DNA of 64,000 bases from Paraescarpia echinospica (GCA_020002185.1 CM034531.1:88257788-88321787); one strand, 5' to 3'; shown: positions 15,873 through 27,334, counted from the stretch's first letter. The notes: generated from the sequence alone by a model not told the origin. Made by a program: numbers and translations.

Positions 15873-15989
15873 CAAGGATTATGCAGGGTTTTGCCCCGGT
15901 TATATCTCACCGCTAGGTGGCCTCTCGAATCTACAAACGCATTACGTCAGCGTTGAGGACTACGTTAAAAGTACGAACGTTGCATGGTT

Positions 15990-16334
15990 TTAGCGTGGTT
16001 AGCGCGATAAACGCATTATTGCTTACGTCAGCGCGCTCTAGGTACGGCGTTGATCGCTAGGACTAAAATACTCTCTGCACTCACCGCTAGGTGGCATCTC
16101 TCTAGTGTACTGGCAATCATCCAATTAGTATCAAATTACATCGCTCATCAATCACGTTTTTTATAAGTAGGTTTCCCAAACTCATTAGTGTCAAACACAA
16201 AGCCTTTGATCTTTGTTTATACATAGGATTTGTCTCGCATTATTGCTGACTCAGCGGTGTGCCCGAATCGTTTAGTGGTCATTAAATTCTTTTTTATAAG
16301 TAGGCTTTTGAGATCGTACAGCCCTCACTATCTA
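15990..16334. other. Spacer between the two virus-like elements
   Basis: No gene is seen. The stretch repeats short phrases from the tandem duplication (tcaccgctaggtggc, cattacgtcagcg-like) and then becomes AT-rich. Two 'tttttataagtaggttt/tttttataagtaggctt' copies occur at 16159 and 16291. Confidence 0.5.
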
Positions 16335-16339
16335 CTGTC

Positions 16340-16935
16340 GTGCACTGCAGCGGGTCGATAGGGGACCAGTTAATGAGTGCGTCGAAGTCTTCTTCGCCTG
16401 TTGTACTTATGATCTCCTGGCAAAGTTACCCACCAATTCCATAGGTAGGTTGATATCACCGAGTTAACGTGTAAACACCTGCCACCCTGTCGGATCGTCG
16501 ACGCTCTTTCTCTTGCGCAGCAGTTCATTGACGAGATCCACCACGTTACTTCCGGCAATCGGCACGCCTTCGTGGATTAGTTCACGACGCGCGGTACGCG
16601 CGATATCTCTTTTGTGACGTTCAATATATCGTCTGGCTTTGGGCTACAAGATTTAGGGAACGCTCTCGATAACGAACGCGCAGCTGTTTCGTTGTTCACC
16701 GCTACCACGCGTACCGGTTGAATGACATGTTTATCGGCCAAGACGTTGTACTTTGCAAGTCTTGGTTTTACATGAAGACCTTCGCCCCGTCGGTGAGATC
16801 CTTTCTATTGAAAATTGTCGTCATCTAGTCGTCGAGGGCCTGGACCTTCTTTCCTTGGGTATCCGTCGGTGTGGTGATGATACGAAAACTGTCCTGCAGT
16901 TGTACGTCCACCAAGGTCATTTTCCGTGCGGGTTC
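16340..16935 (-). pseudogene. Remnant of the 254-residue late protein (left arm)
   Basis: Minus translation starts MEPARKMTLVDVQL and later gives GVPIAGSNVVDLVNELL and DPTGWQ, matching the blocks of the intact gene at 13209-13973. It is broken by several stops and shifts. Confidence 0.75.
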
Positions 16936-16939
16936 CATC

Positions 16940-17314
16940 GTCTACGTCTTGAGTAGCATCTCTTTGAGTATAGGAAGAACGACCGCACTGACCAACGGTG
17001 CTAGAAAAGCCGACAGGAAATCACCGGTCTGTCCTTCACCGTCCTAGTTTTTTTCGAGCAAGATTTGACGTCTCCTGGCTGCCGGCAGGTCTGTTCAACC
17101 CAACACGCGTAGTTTCGTTCTGTACTTTCACAATCGTCGCCTCCGTAGCGGAGTCAAGGGAACGTTATTTTTCAATATGTTGTAGGCGCACTCAGCCAAT
17201 GCGCAAAGTAGATCGGCGTCCGCGTTGGCGATGATGGCTCTCCTTAATGTCGTGCTCTTGTATCTAATCAACGCCATTATGCAGAGAATGTGTCACTTCA
17301 CGAGCTCAGACATC
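16940..17314 (-). pseudogene. Remnant of the 138-residue late protein (left arm)
   Basis: ATG at 17312-17314, a stop six codons later, then TTLRRAIIANADADLLCALA and ECAYNILK, clearly related to 13973-14389. The C-terminal hydrophobic segment is present but shifted. Confidence 0.75.
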
Positions 17315-17324
17315 GTGTAAGTGA

Positions 17325-17860
17325 AGACATGAGGCGCGTACGCGGTCTTTTTTTTATATATCTTTGTAAGGTACACGTACTGAGTACTATCGTGTGGAAA
17401 GGTGGTCGTGTGCAGACGCATATCCTCGGGCGTGTCCTGTTTTAGATCGACCAAGAGTCAACCGTACGGTACACACTTGGCGTCTTTGGACGCGTCTTGT
17501 ACAAACTATACGTGCCCCAGGTACATCTGTCGCGCCAAGTTACCTATCTGCGTAGGGTCGCGAGGATTCTTGAAGAACACCATGTATTGAGAGTTCAGAC
17601 CAATGGTGCGACTCTCCTTGTTTTACGAAAGAGGTTCTGCAGGTTTCTCATCGACGAATCGAACACGCTCTCGCTCAGACACCCTTCTTCGAACTGGACG
17701 TTGGCTACATCGGCATAAGCACATTGATCTACTCCATAGCACCACGTGATCTTCTCGGGAGGTGGATCGATCATCGTAGCGGTGTGACGTAGCATGCTCG
17801 TCACAAAAGTACTTTTTACCGAATCCCCGCGACGATGCACGTGAATATATGTTTCCATCA
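17325..17860 (-). pseudogene. Remnant of the packaging ATPase (left arm)
   Basis: Minus frames contain ATMIDPPPEKITWCYGV and, in other frames, a QYMVFFKNPRDP-like segment near 17560-17600, homologous to the ATPase at 14428-15087. An internal deletion removes the region between the SSMRN segment and LQNLF. Confidence 0.75.
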
Positions 17861-17861
17861 C

Positions 17862-18720
17862 GCGTCCAATGTCGATTATATCTCCGGATGAGGTGACGTC
17901 GCCTTTTACACGTCCGCAGTACCCGTGGTCACTCCGTCCTCGTGGACCATATGTTTCTCGTAGAAGTACATCCTGGCCGCACGTTACTGCACGTACTTCA
18001 TCACGCTCGAGTGTGTCACCCGAAACCCGCGGATGTTTCGCTTCCGCTCCGACGGTTATTCTGTTCCTCAAGGAAAGTCTCCATGGTGATGTCGTAGTGA
18101 CATTTGTTCAGTCCCTTGGTGCTGTACTTGTCGTTGGTTCCAAAACAATAGTAGATCTAGCTACATCGCCCCACGAACGAATCTCCGCACCATTCAAATT
18201 TGAAGAGACCAGGTGTCATCTTATTGTACTCATTGCGCGACATGCAACACGACTCGATGGCGGTCAACGGACGTCCGGAGTGTCCACAGCGCATGTACTC
18301 GCTTTGATGATCGACGCAATAATCGGACGGTAACAATTCGGAGCAGCGTTAGAAGTAATATTCTCGCAGTTCCGCTGTCACGAGGTCATCGACGGACTCG
18401 ACAGCCAATGATACATATGCGCTTTCCGTGTCCATCTCGCAGTTCTGGAACACCGGATATTCCAGGTACTTGTCGATGCAATCATAGTAGTATTGCAAAA
18501 TGCGCAGATTGGCCTACTGCAAGACGAATAGTCCACGTGCTTGAAGCTTTTTTGCTCATCTCGAACTTTTAGGCAACGTCGATGACCAGATCGAGCTGTG
18601 GAAAGCGACGATTTTTGAACATGACCGAAGTCCTCGCTTCCGTGCAGTTGGTGACCTCACAGTGGCTCTCCACATTTGTACCACAAAAGCTGATAGAGGC
18701 GCGTCACCTCGAGTCCGTGC
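17862..18720 (-). pseudogene. Remnant of polB C-terminal region (left arm)
   Basis: Minus translation gives CEMDTESAYVSLA (motif C), MTPGLFKFEW and IYYCFGTNDKYSTKGL, homologous to the palm and C-terminus of the intact polymerase. Stops and shifts throughout. Confidence 0.8.
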
Positions 18721-18734
18721 TCTTTCACAACCAC

Positions 18735-20334
18735 ATCATCGTTCATCCGATATGATGCGTGGGCGTCACCCGTCCAGTCTACATCAAAGAAAACATAGCC
18801 GGCATCGATCTGGAAAGGGAAACCAACCATTCCAAGAAGTACACCGATAACCTGTCTTATTCCCTGTCTGGCCATGCTTCGAGGATGTGACCAATATCAA
18901 ATAGAACCCGAGTTGAAGGCGCTCTACGAGAGATGCGATCAGAAAGGTGTGGATGTCCATGACTTTGACGGGGTCACGATGGATGAACTCTATCGCCTAG
19001 AGACCATCGAGCCGATCGTGTACTGGTAAAACTCGTCGATATGGATGAAGGCAACTGCCGAACTCGTCAGTCGATCGTTGTGTCACTCTCCCGACATGTT
19101 GACCTTTAATCTTCACGAGACACAACGTTCTTTCATCCAAGTCGTTCGCGTGTACTCTCACACTGAATGTACTTTCACACCGATCGCTGTAGGATGTGTA
19201 ACGACTCGTTGTGTAAAGGCGCATGGCAGTTGAAGTGGCACTAGCGCGCGTATACGGGGTGTACTGAGAATCTATCCGGTTGGCGTCTACGACTCTTCGC
19301 CATCAGAGGTCGAGTCTTTGGATGACGAAGACATCCATGGCCCTGAATGCTGAACAATAGAGACATGGTACCCTTCCTACAGTCCACCAATAGACAGATT
19401 ATGTTCTACGAACAACATGTTCAAGCAATCCATCACCATACGCGGTCTCACATTGCTCTATATGTTCAACTTCCTTCTGTAGAAGACCAAATTTACACTG
19501 TTCAACGAAAAGAACAAAGTTCTTCATCCTCGTCAAATGTAATATCGTCGGAGGCCTTACCTTCACCAGACATCACAAGATGTCACCATGTTGCGTCAGA
19601 ATGAGTACGGAGACGTCGCTCGAACGTGCCGATCCATCGTTCAAAATGAGGCCAATGCGCTCTATTTGTATTCACTGATGGAAGACATGCCAACGGGATG
19701 GTACACGCGACGAAGGGAAGAGAACGAGTTCTGACCCGAATCGGCGCAGTTGACAAGACAAACGGCCGCCGAATGGTTGACGTGGGAAGCCCAACGGAGG
19801 AAAGATGGGGATCGGTAAACTTACGGTGGATGGTTCAGCGAACGGAAGACGGCTTATCAGATCCACAGCTGCTACTACCACGGACACCGTTGCACCCAAC
19901 GAGAGGTCAACTGGAAACACATTGTCCAACTACTTGCCGACCTACGTCACTTTGTCAAGTTTGCAAAGGTGTGGGAATGTGAGGAGAAGGAAACTAGAAT
20001 CGACCAGTCGTGCAAAAGTTTCTGTACGCCGCCTTTATTCGTCGACGTCAAGTGCGGTGGAAGATAACTTCACAACAAATATTTGCAGGCGTGCACAACG
20101 AAAGCGTGTACGCCATGATCCAGTGCGATATTGGTGTACCTGAAGAATTGCGCGCGCACGTAGCAGAGATGCAGCCCATCTTCAAGAAAGTCCATATGAT
20201 ACGCGATGATCTCGGACCGTTTATGAGCTAATACGCCAAGAACACACAATTATGGTGACACCGTAACGCACGCTGGTCGGGAGTTATCGCGATGACAAGA
20301 TCATTTTTCTCAATACTCCTCTATTTAACAAGAT
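18735..20334 (+). pseudogene. Remnant of polB N-terminal to central region
   Basis: Plus frames give GVTRPVYIKENIAGIDLERE and YTDNL at the OTU-like region, then NNRDMVPFLQSTNRQIMFYE (Exo III), MEDMPTGWYTRR (after motif A) and LVGSYRDD near the end. Many stops and frameshifts. It is cut at 20334 by a LINE and resumes at 22028 with KRWYLEHGLEV. Confidence 0.8.
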
Positions 20335-22027
20335 TTAACAAGATTGCCATCCAGAAAATTACTCTGGATGGCAGGTGGACAAGGAAGCCTTTTGGCTTAT
20401 CGAGAGTCCAATACTTTTTATCTACATGTATCCCGCCTTTTTAAGGTGTGTGTCGATTTTATTTTTAAACATATTCACGCTACTAGCACCAACACAATCA
20501 GGAGATAATCTGTTCCATTCATTTACAGTCCTTTGTGAGAATGAGAACTTTCTTATATCTAATCTACACTGCTCCTTTACTAATGTAGCTTCATGTCCTC
20601 TGGTCCTTCTATTTTTCTTAACTGAGAAAAAAATGTTTCTATCAATATTTTCATAACCATTCAATATTTTAAACACTTCTATGGGATCTCCTCTCAATCT
20701 CCTGGTCTCTAATGTTGTTAAACCACATTCTTTTAGGCGTATTTCGTAACTAAGATCCCTCAGATTTGGTATCATTTTAGTCGCTCTCCTCTGTACTCTT
20801 TCTAGCATATCTATGTCCTTCTTGCGATATGGCCTCCATGCTTGTATACAATATTCTAAATGAGGCCTCACTATTGTTTTGTACAGCGGTACTATTAATT
20901 ATTTTTTCTTATACGCTATATTTCGCCTAATTAATCCAAGGATTTGATTTCCCTTTGACGCTGCAATTCCGCACTGCTCTGAAACCTTCATATCAGCACT
21001 AATGGTTAACCCCAAGTCCTTTTCTTTTACAGTAGTACTTAGAACAGTACCCCCCATTTTATATTTTACCTCTTCATTCCCATGACCTGTGTGGAGGCAT
21101 TTACATTTCCCAAAATTGAACAGCATTTGCCACTTTTCAGACCATTTGATCAACCTATCAAGATCATCTTGTAAATGCTGTCTGTCTCCATCACTTTTAA
21201 TCCTTCTAAACACTTTTGTATCATCCGCAAATTTTAACACCTTGCTTGTTATATCATCGTCCAAATCGTTGATATATATTAAGAATAATATAGGTCCTAG
21301 TACTGATCCCTGTGGTACCCCACTCAATACCGATTTCCAGTTTGAAGCCTCCCCATCAACTACTACACGTTGTCTTCTGTCATTCAGCCATTTTTCTATC
21401 CAGTTTATTATACCATTTCCTATGCCATGGGCCTTTAGCTTAAGGAGTAATCTTTGATGTGGTACTTTGTCGAAAGCTTTTTGAAAATCTAAATAGATGA
21501 TATCTACTGGTGATCCCTCATCTACCCACCTAGTGATGTCTTCCAAAAAACATAACATATTTGTTAAGCATGACCTCGCTTTTAAAAACCCATGTTGAGA
21601 TGGGTTTATCAAGTTATGTTTAACAAGAAAATCCACCATGTGATCTTTAATTAGTCTTTCTAATAATTTGCAAATCACTGATGTTAAACTCACTGGTCTA
21701 TAGTTCTCTGACTTGTTTCTCGAACCTTTTTTAAATAACGGTATAATGTTTGCCTCTTTCCATTCTAAAGGAACCACTCCCTCTTCTAATGACAAATTGA
21801 AAACTATTGCAAGCGGTACGCTAATTTGTTCTACAATTTCCAATAGTAGTTTGGGCGGAATCCCGTCCACTCCAGGTGATTTATTATCCTTCATAGCCCT
21901 TATTTTCTTAGCTACCATTTCCGAGGTTACAACTAACTGTCCTAAATAGTCTGAATCTGCCCCCTTGAACTTAGCCTCTGGTACTGGCAGTGAACTAATA
22001 TCTTCCCTGGTAAACACTGAACTAAAA
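20335..22027 (-). mobile_element. 5'-truncated CR1-like LINE inserted in polB remnant
   Basis: The minus strand encodes a reverse transcriptase (20422-22020) with KSPGVDGIPP, YLDFQKAFDKVPH, SGVPQGSVLGP and the KFADDTKVF catalytic motif. One in-frame stop lies near 20900. The 3' UTR ends in a short CTTGTTAAAT repeat. It is nearly identical to 52812-54515 of the full-length copy in this window. The 5' end is truncated inside ORF2. Confidence 0.9.
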
Positions 22028-22850
22028 CGGTGGTACCTGGAGCACGGACTCGAGGTGACGGTACAAATGTGGAGAGCCACTGTGAGGTCACCAACTGTAC
22101 GGAAGCGAGAACATCGGTCATATTAAAAAATCGTCGCTTTCCACAGCACGATCTGGTCATCGACGATGCCTAAAAGTTCGAGCTGAGCAAAAAAGCTTAA
22201 AGGATGTCTTGCCCATATACGTGGGCTATTCGTCTTGCAGTACGCCAATCTGCGCATTTTGCAATTCTACTATGATTGCATCGACAGGTACCTGGAACAT
22301 CCGGTGTTCGAGAATTGCGAGATGGACACGGAAAGCGCATATGTATCATTGGCTGTCGAGTCCGTCGATGACCTCGTGACAGCGGAACTGCGAGAATATT
22401 ACTTCTAACGCTGCTCCGAATTGTTACCGTCCGATTGATGGGTCGATCATCAGAGTGAGAACATGCGCTGTGGATACTCCGGACGTCCGTTGACCGCCAC
22501 CCAGTCGTGTTGCATGTCGCGCAAGTACAATAAGATGACACCTGGTCTCTTCAAATTTGAATGGTGCGGAGATTCGTTCGTGGGGCTATGTAGCTAGATC
22601 TACTATTGTTTTGGAACCAACAACAAGTACAGCACCAAGGGACTGAACAAATGTCACTACGACATCACCATGAAGACCTTCCTTGAGGAACAGAATAACC
22701 GTCGGAGCGGAAGCGAAACATTCGCGGGTTTCGAGTGACACACTCGAGCGTGATGAAGTACGTGCAGTAACGTGCGGCCATGATGTACTTCTATAAGAAA
22801 CATGTGGTCCACGAGGACGGAGTGACCACGGGTACTGTGGACGTATAAAA
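22028..22850 (+). pseudogene. Remnant of polB palm and C-terminus (right arm)
   Basis: It resumes the polB remnant after the LINE: KRWYLEHGLEVT, FVLQYANLRILQFYYDCID, CEMDTESAYVSLA and IYYCFGTNNKYSTKGL. Relative to the left arm it has lost about 21 nt near 22057. Stops are shared with the left arm. Confidence 0.8.
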
Positions 22851-22889
22851 GGCGACGTCACCTCATCCGGAGATATAATCGACATTGGA

Positions 22890-23505
22890 CGCGTGATGGA
22901 AACATATATTCACGTGCATCGGGGATTCGGTAAAAAGTACTTTTGTGACGCGCATGCTACATCACACCGCTACGATGATCCATCCACCTCCCGAGAAGAT
23001 CACGTGATGCTATGGAGTAGATCAATGTGCTTATGCCGATGTAGCCAAGTCCATTTCGAAGAAGGGTTTCTGAGCGAGAGCGTGTTCGATTCGTCGATGA
23101 GAAACTTCGTGGTCATAGTTGATCTGCTGGCGAAAACGGACGAAAAATTGTCATCACAAGAACACGTCCGTAATGAATCTCTTGCAGAACCTCTTTCTTA
23201 AAACAAGGAGAGTCGCACCATTGTTCTGAACTCTCAATACATGGTGTTCTTCAAGAATCCTCGCGACCCTATGCAGATAGGTAACTTGGCGCGACAGATG
23301 TACCTGGGGCACGTATAGTTTGTACAAGACGCGTCCAAAGACGCCAAGTGTGTACCGTACGGTTGACTCTTGGTCGATCTAAAACAGGACACGCCCGAGG
23401 ATATGCGTCTGCCCACGTCCACCTTTCCACACGATAGTACTCAGTACGTGTACCTTACAAAGATATATAAAAAAAAGACCGCGCACGTGCCTCATGTCTT
23501 CACTT
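22890..23505 (+). pseudogene. Remnant of the packaging ATPase (right arm)
   Basis: Homologous to 14428-15087. It contains a VHFEEGFLSESVFDSSMRN stretch, FVVIVDLLAKT (Walker B region) and, in another frame, QYMVFFKNPRDPMQIGNL. P-loop region decayed; frameshifts throughout. It directly follows polB on the same strand. Confidence 0.75.
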
Positions 23506-23510
23506 ACACG

Positions 23511-23882
23511 ATGTCTGATCTCGTGAAGTGACACATTCTCTGCATAATGGCGTTGATTAGATACAAGAGCACGACATTGAGGAGAGCCATCATCGCCAAT
23601 GCGGACGCCGATCTACTTTGCGCATTGGCTGAATGCGCCTACAACATATTGAAAAAGAACGTTCCCATGACTCCGCTACGGAGGCGACGATTGTGAAAGT
23701 ACAGAACGAAACTACGCGTGTTGGGTTGAACAGACCTGCCGGCAGCCAGGAGACATCAAATATTGCTAGAAAAAAACTAGGAAGGTGAAGGACAGACCAG
23801 TGATTTCCTGTCGGCTTTTCTAGCACCGTTGGTCAGTGCGGTCGTTCTTCCTATACTCAAAGAGATGCTACTCAAGACGTAG
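23511..23882 (+). pseudogene. Remnant of the 138-residue late protein (right arm)
   Basis: ATG at 23511, a stop after MSDLVK, then ADADLLCALAECAYNILKKN and a FLSAFLAPLVSAVVLPIL hydrophobic end. Stop at 23880-23882. Confidence 0.75.
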
Positions 23883-23885
23883 ACG

Positions 23886-24290
23886 ATGGAACCCGCACGG
23901 AAAATGACCTTGGTGGACGTACAACTGCTGGACAGTCTTCGTATCATCACCACACCGACGGATACCCAAGGAAAGAAGGTCCAGGCCCTCGACGACTAGA
24001 TGACGACAATTTTCAATAGAAAGGATCTCACCGACGGGGCGAAGGTCTTCATGTAAAACCAAGACTTGCAAAGTACAACGTCTTGGCCGATAAACATGTC
24101 ATTCAACCGGTACGCGTGGTAGCGGTGAACAACGAAACAGCTGCGCGTTCGTTATCGAGAGCGTTCCTTAAATCTTGTAGCCCAAAGCGACGCACTCATC
24201 AACTGGGCCCCGATCGACCCGCGGCAGTGCACGACGATCTCTATATTGGACAATCCTCGCTCATCGACAGATGAAAGGGTCCATGCTCAC
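23886..24290 (+). pseudogene. Remnant of the 254-residue late protein (right arm)
   Basis: MEPARKMTLVDVQLLD at 23886, then a stop and HVIQPVRVVAVNNETAARSL. The central AGSNVVDLV block present in the left arm is deleted here. Confidence 0.7.
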
Positions 24291-24369
24291 AACGCTGCCG
24301 GAAGAAGGCAATACGTCATTGGCCGATTGGGAAAAGTTTTAAATTAGACCCGTCACGAATTGATAGAAC

Positions 24370-25310
24370 AATGTTCGTCATCATCGATTCGCAGGTCGTG
24401 TTAAGACTCTTCGCAGCAAGCTCAATAGATTGTACTTCGTTCTGCCAAAGGTTGGAAGTTACGGCGGACAAAACGCCTAGCGACGTGTCACGTGTGTACC
24501 GTAGAAAGTCGTCGAACAATGGTTGTCGGAACAGAACGCCTATACTCTGCTTAAACCGGTCAGAACTCGTTTCGTGAGACGACGCTTTGTCGTGGGTGGA
24601 CGAAATCAACAGTGGCAGGCCGATCATGTCGATGTGTACAGTCAGAAAAAAAAGACAAGGACGGTATGCCGTTTCTACACACAGTAATCGACGTCTTCTC
24701 GATAATGGCCCGGTGCTTTCAATTGAGAAACAAGTCGTCCGTGTCGTTGGTGAGGGTGCTGGATGGTCTGTTCACTGCCGACGATCGACCGATGACGTAG
24801 CTGACTAATAAAGGAATCGAATTCCTGAATCGCGGCGTTCAAGAACTATTGAAGAAGTACGTGATTCATCACTTCACACACAACGAGGAAACCAAGGCGA
24901 GCATCGTCGAACGATTTAATCGCACGCTAAAGACACGCATGTGGCGATACCTCACAAAACACGAGACGTTGCGATACATCGACGTCCTTCAAGACTTTGT
25001 ACGATCGTACAACGACACCCCCACTGCAGTATTGGTATGCCTTCATTACGATTGAATGCATCGAATCAGAAAGACGTGAGGCAGCGCTTGTACGGTCACG
25101 ACGGCAAGGGCGTACCAAGTTCCCCTTGGCGGATCGCATTCGTATCAATAGGGTCAAGAGACACTTCGACAAAGGGTGCATGGTGAATTGGAGCGAAGAT
25201 TTCTTGTCTGTCGATTGACGGACGATCCCCGCGAGACGTTGGATGAACCAGAGTTGCAGAACGTGTCTGGGCCAGCCGATAAACAGTTCTGCGTGGAGTT
25301 GGTATTGCGT
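24370..25310 (+). pseudogene. Remnant of the rve integrase
   Basis: Contains VGGRNQQWQADHVDVY, HTVIDVFS, a LTNKGIEFLN segment and HNEETKASIVERFNRTLKTR, matching the integrase at 11969-13060, then a KGCMVNWSEDFL segment of the SH3-like region. Several stops and frameshifts. Confidence 0.8.
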
Positions 25311-25329
25311 CTACTACCTACGTTCAGCA

Positions 25330-25525
25330 GAGCTTTCCTTAGCGCTTTTTTGGTACTGTGTGTCCGAAAGAGGAGATCGTTTTTCTGTGTCAGGTCGTCG
25401 TCTTGTACACGGTCATCGTCGTCAGCATATACAATCTGACGTCCGGTCACGCTAATTCTAATCTGCGGAAGGCCCTGTTGAGCAACACGTTCGGGTTACC
25501 TGCTACCCAATCCGACGTTGAGATA
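25330..25525 (+). pseudogene. Remnant of the single-pass membrane protein
   Basis: One frame reads EIVFLCQVVVLYTVIVVSIY and NLTS, then ALLSN and LPATQSD, homologous to 11492-11848. The N-terminus is in another frame. Confidence 0.7.
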
Positions 25526-25530
25526 ACACC

Positions 25531-25971
25531 ATGACGATGAGTGATTTCTACCTGACGTTGCCTACCAACGCTTCCATGAAGTCGCATCCCGGTAACACCT
25601 TGGCGCATTACATCACGGACTTGCCTCGTAGTGTCGTGTTTTCTGGCGGTGACTGGGATTGCGGCATCGTAAACTTCCAGTACCCAAACACTTTGTACAA
25701 CGTTCGAGAGGAAGGTAGCTTGTTCTACCTATACGAATCCGATGGTATGGGATACACTCTGTGTGGAAGGATCGATCAGGGGTATTACCACAATGCGAGT
25801 CAATTGATACATAACATGAACAATGCGCTGGTGAAGATGTCGACGGACAGAGTCAAGGCGAAATTGAGCTACAGCTACATTTCTTAAAAGGGTGACCTTG
25901 CACATGACAACCAAGATCGAGACATGACGGTGACACTTTATTTCCGACGACGACGGACGGTAGTGTTCTGA
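25531..25971 (+). pseudogene. Penton-like gene with central deletion
   Basis: ATG at 25531 opens MTMSDFYLTLPTNASMKSHP with 118 residues to a stop at 25885-25887. A further piece TVTLYFRRRRTVVF ends at 25969-25971 and matches the C-terminus of the intact gene. About 150 codons of the middle are absent. Confidence 0.7.
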
Positions 25972-25973
25972 AG

Positions 25974-26235
25974 ATGAATTACAACGATTACTACGCTCGC
26001 CAAGCTGGAGGTGCTTTTCCCTATTTTGCAGGTGCCCGATACCAACGCGGTCTCGGACCAGGAAGTCTCTTCGGAACACAACTGCGCAGCGCTAAGCCAC
26101 TCATCAACAAATGTACCGTGGCGTTGGGGAAGGGAAGAAGATCGGCGTGCACACAGCCGACGAAGTCTTGTCCGGATAGAACATCAACACGGCGACTAAA
26201 CGATGCTTCACGACTGTCGGTACAAGGCTTTTGAC
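25974..26235 (+). pseudogene. Remnant of the pVI/pX-like gene
   Basis: ATG at 25974, 2 nt after the penton-like stop, gives NYNDYYARQAGGAFPYFAG and RSAKPLINK, homologous to 10179-10628; it then shifts frame. Gene order penton then pVI-like is kept. Confidence 0.7.
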
Positions 26236-26395
26236 TGACCTCTTGACTCAGGCGTGTGCTGAATGGTATTGGACTAGACAGGTATGTATCGCGTGCATGG
26301 AAACTGCTTTCAAATAGAATACATAACATATTGAACGTATTGACTTGTATCCCTTATGCATCAATGTTTTAATTTTACGTATCATTTATATCATA

Positions 26396-27330
26396 GTTTG
26401 ATCTATTGCTCTAGCCAGAAGCGCCCCCTAGTATATATATGTGTTAGTTTGGGGTAACCAGTTCATGTATTGACCTACCAAGAAGTGCCCCCTAGTAACT
26501 ATATGTGTTAGTTTGGGGTAACCAGTTCATGTATTGACCTACCAAGAAGTGCCCCCTAGTATCTATATGTGTTAGTTTGGGGTAACCAGTTCATGTATTG
26601 ACCTACCAAGAAGCGCCCCTAGTAACTATATGTGTTAGTTTGGGGTAACTAGTTGATGTACTGACCTAGCCAGAAGCGCCCCTAGTAACTATATGTGTTA
26701 GTTTGGGGTAACCAGTTCATATATTGACCTACCAAGAAGTGCCACCTAGTAACTATATGTGTTAGATTGGGGTAACCAGTTGATATATTGACCTACCAAG
26801 AAGTGCCACCTAGTAACTATATGTGTTAGATTGGGGTAACCAGTTTATATATTGACCTACCAAGAAGTGCCACCTAGTAACTATATGTGTTAGTTTGGGG
26901 TAACCAGTTCATATATTGACCTACCAAGAAGTGCCCCCTAGTAACTATATGTGTTAGTTTGGGGTAACCAGTTGATGTATTGACCTACCAAGAAGTGCCC
27001 CCTAGTAACTATATATGTTAGTTTGGGGTAACCAGTTCATATATTGACCTACCAAGAAGTGCCCCCTAGTAACTATATGTGTTAGTTTGGGGTAACCAGT
27101 TGATGTATTGACCTACCAAGAAGTGCCCCCTAGTAACTATATGTGTTAGTTTGGGGTAACCAGTTCATATATTGACCTACCAAGAAGTGCCCCCTAGTAA
27201 CTATATGTGTTAGATTGGGGTAACCAGTTCATATATTGACCTACCAAGAAGTGCCCCCTAGTAACTATATGTGTTAGATTGGGGTAACCAGTTGATGTAT
27301 TGACCTACCAAGAAGTGCCACCTAGTGACT
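26396..27330 (+). repeat. 64-bp satellite, about 14-15 copies
   Basis: The unit reads roughly gtgccccctagtaactatat, gtgttagtttggggtaacca, gttcatgtattgacctacca, agaa. Copies vary at a few positions (cacc/cccc, atgt/atat, ttc/ttg). Every second copy alternates gttcat/gttgat in part of the array, hinting at a higher-order 128-bp unit. No spacers, so not CRISPR. Confidence 0.95.
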
Positions 27331-27334
27331 TTAT

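Larger units (their letters stand above)
15622..15986. repeat. Tandem duplication (~170-195 bp) carrying a tRNA-like unit
   Basis: Copy A (15622-15788) and copy B (15789-15986) share aataaaaagttgcgactagg at one end and gttaaaagtacgaacgttgc at the other. Copy A lacks about 8 nt in each of two places inside the tRNA-like part. Each copy ends with the 16-nt acgttaaaagtacgaa also present at 633-648 in the left flank. Confidence 0.85.
16335..18720 (-). repeat. Left arm of a large inverted repeat
   Basis: This arm is the reverse complement of 22037-24235, with long identical runs such as the segments around 18657-18680 versus 22066-22089. Both arms share the same decay stops (for example in the 254-residue homologue), so the duplication happened after decay began. 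They differ by indels: about 250 bp in the 254-residue homologue is present only on this side, and an ATPase segment only on the other. Confidence 0.85.
22037..24235 (+). repeat. Right arm of the large inverted repeat
   Basis: Reverse complement of 16335-18720, see that entry. Divergence begins near 24235, where 'tgcacgac' is followed by different sequence on each side. Confidence 0.85.
16335..26330. mobile_element. Second, decayed adintovirus/Polinton-like element with inverted duplication
   Basis: Recognisable remnants of polB, ATPase, the 138- and 254-residue proteins, integrase, membrane protein, penton and pVI-like genes occur, all with stops and indels. The main copy is plus-strand (18735-26235). 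An inverted copy of polB C-terminus to the 254-residue gene lies on minus (16335-18720). A CR1-like LINE splits polB. Major capsid, protease and NADAR were not found. Sequence divergence from the first element is high at the protein level, so it is a related lineage and not a duplicate. Confidence 0.85.

Noticed and set aside
26396..27330. Possible CRISPR array
   Set aside because: Head-to-tail repeats with no unique spacers, in animal DNA: a satellite.
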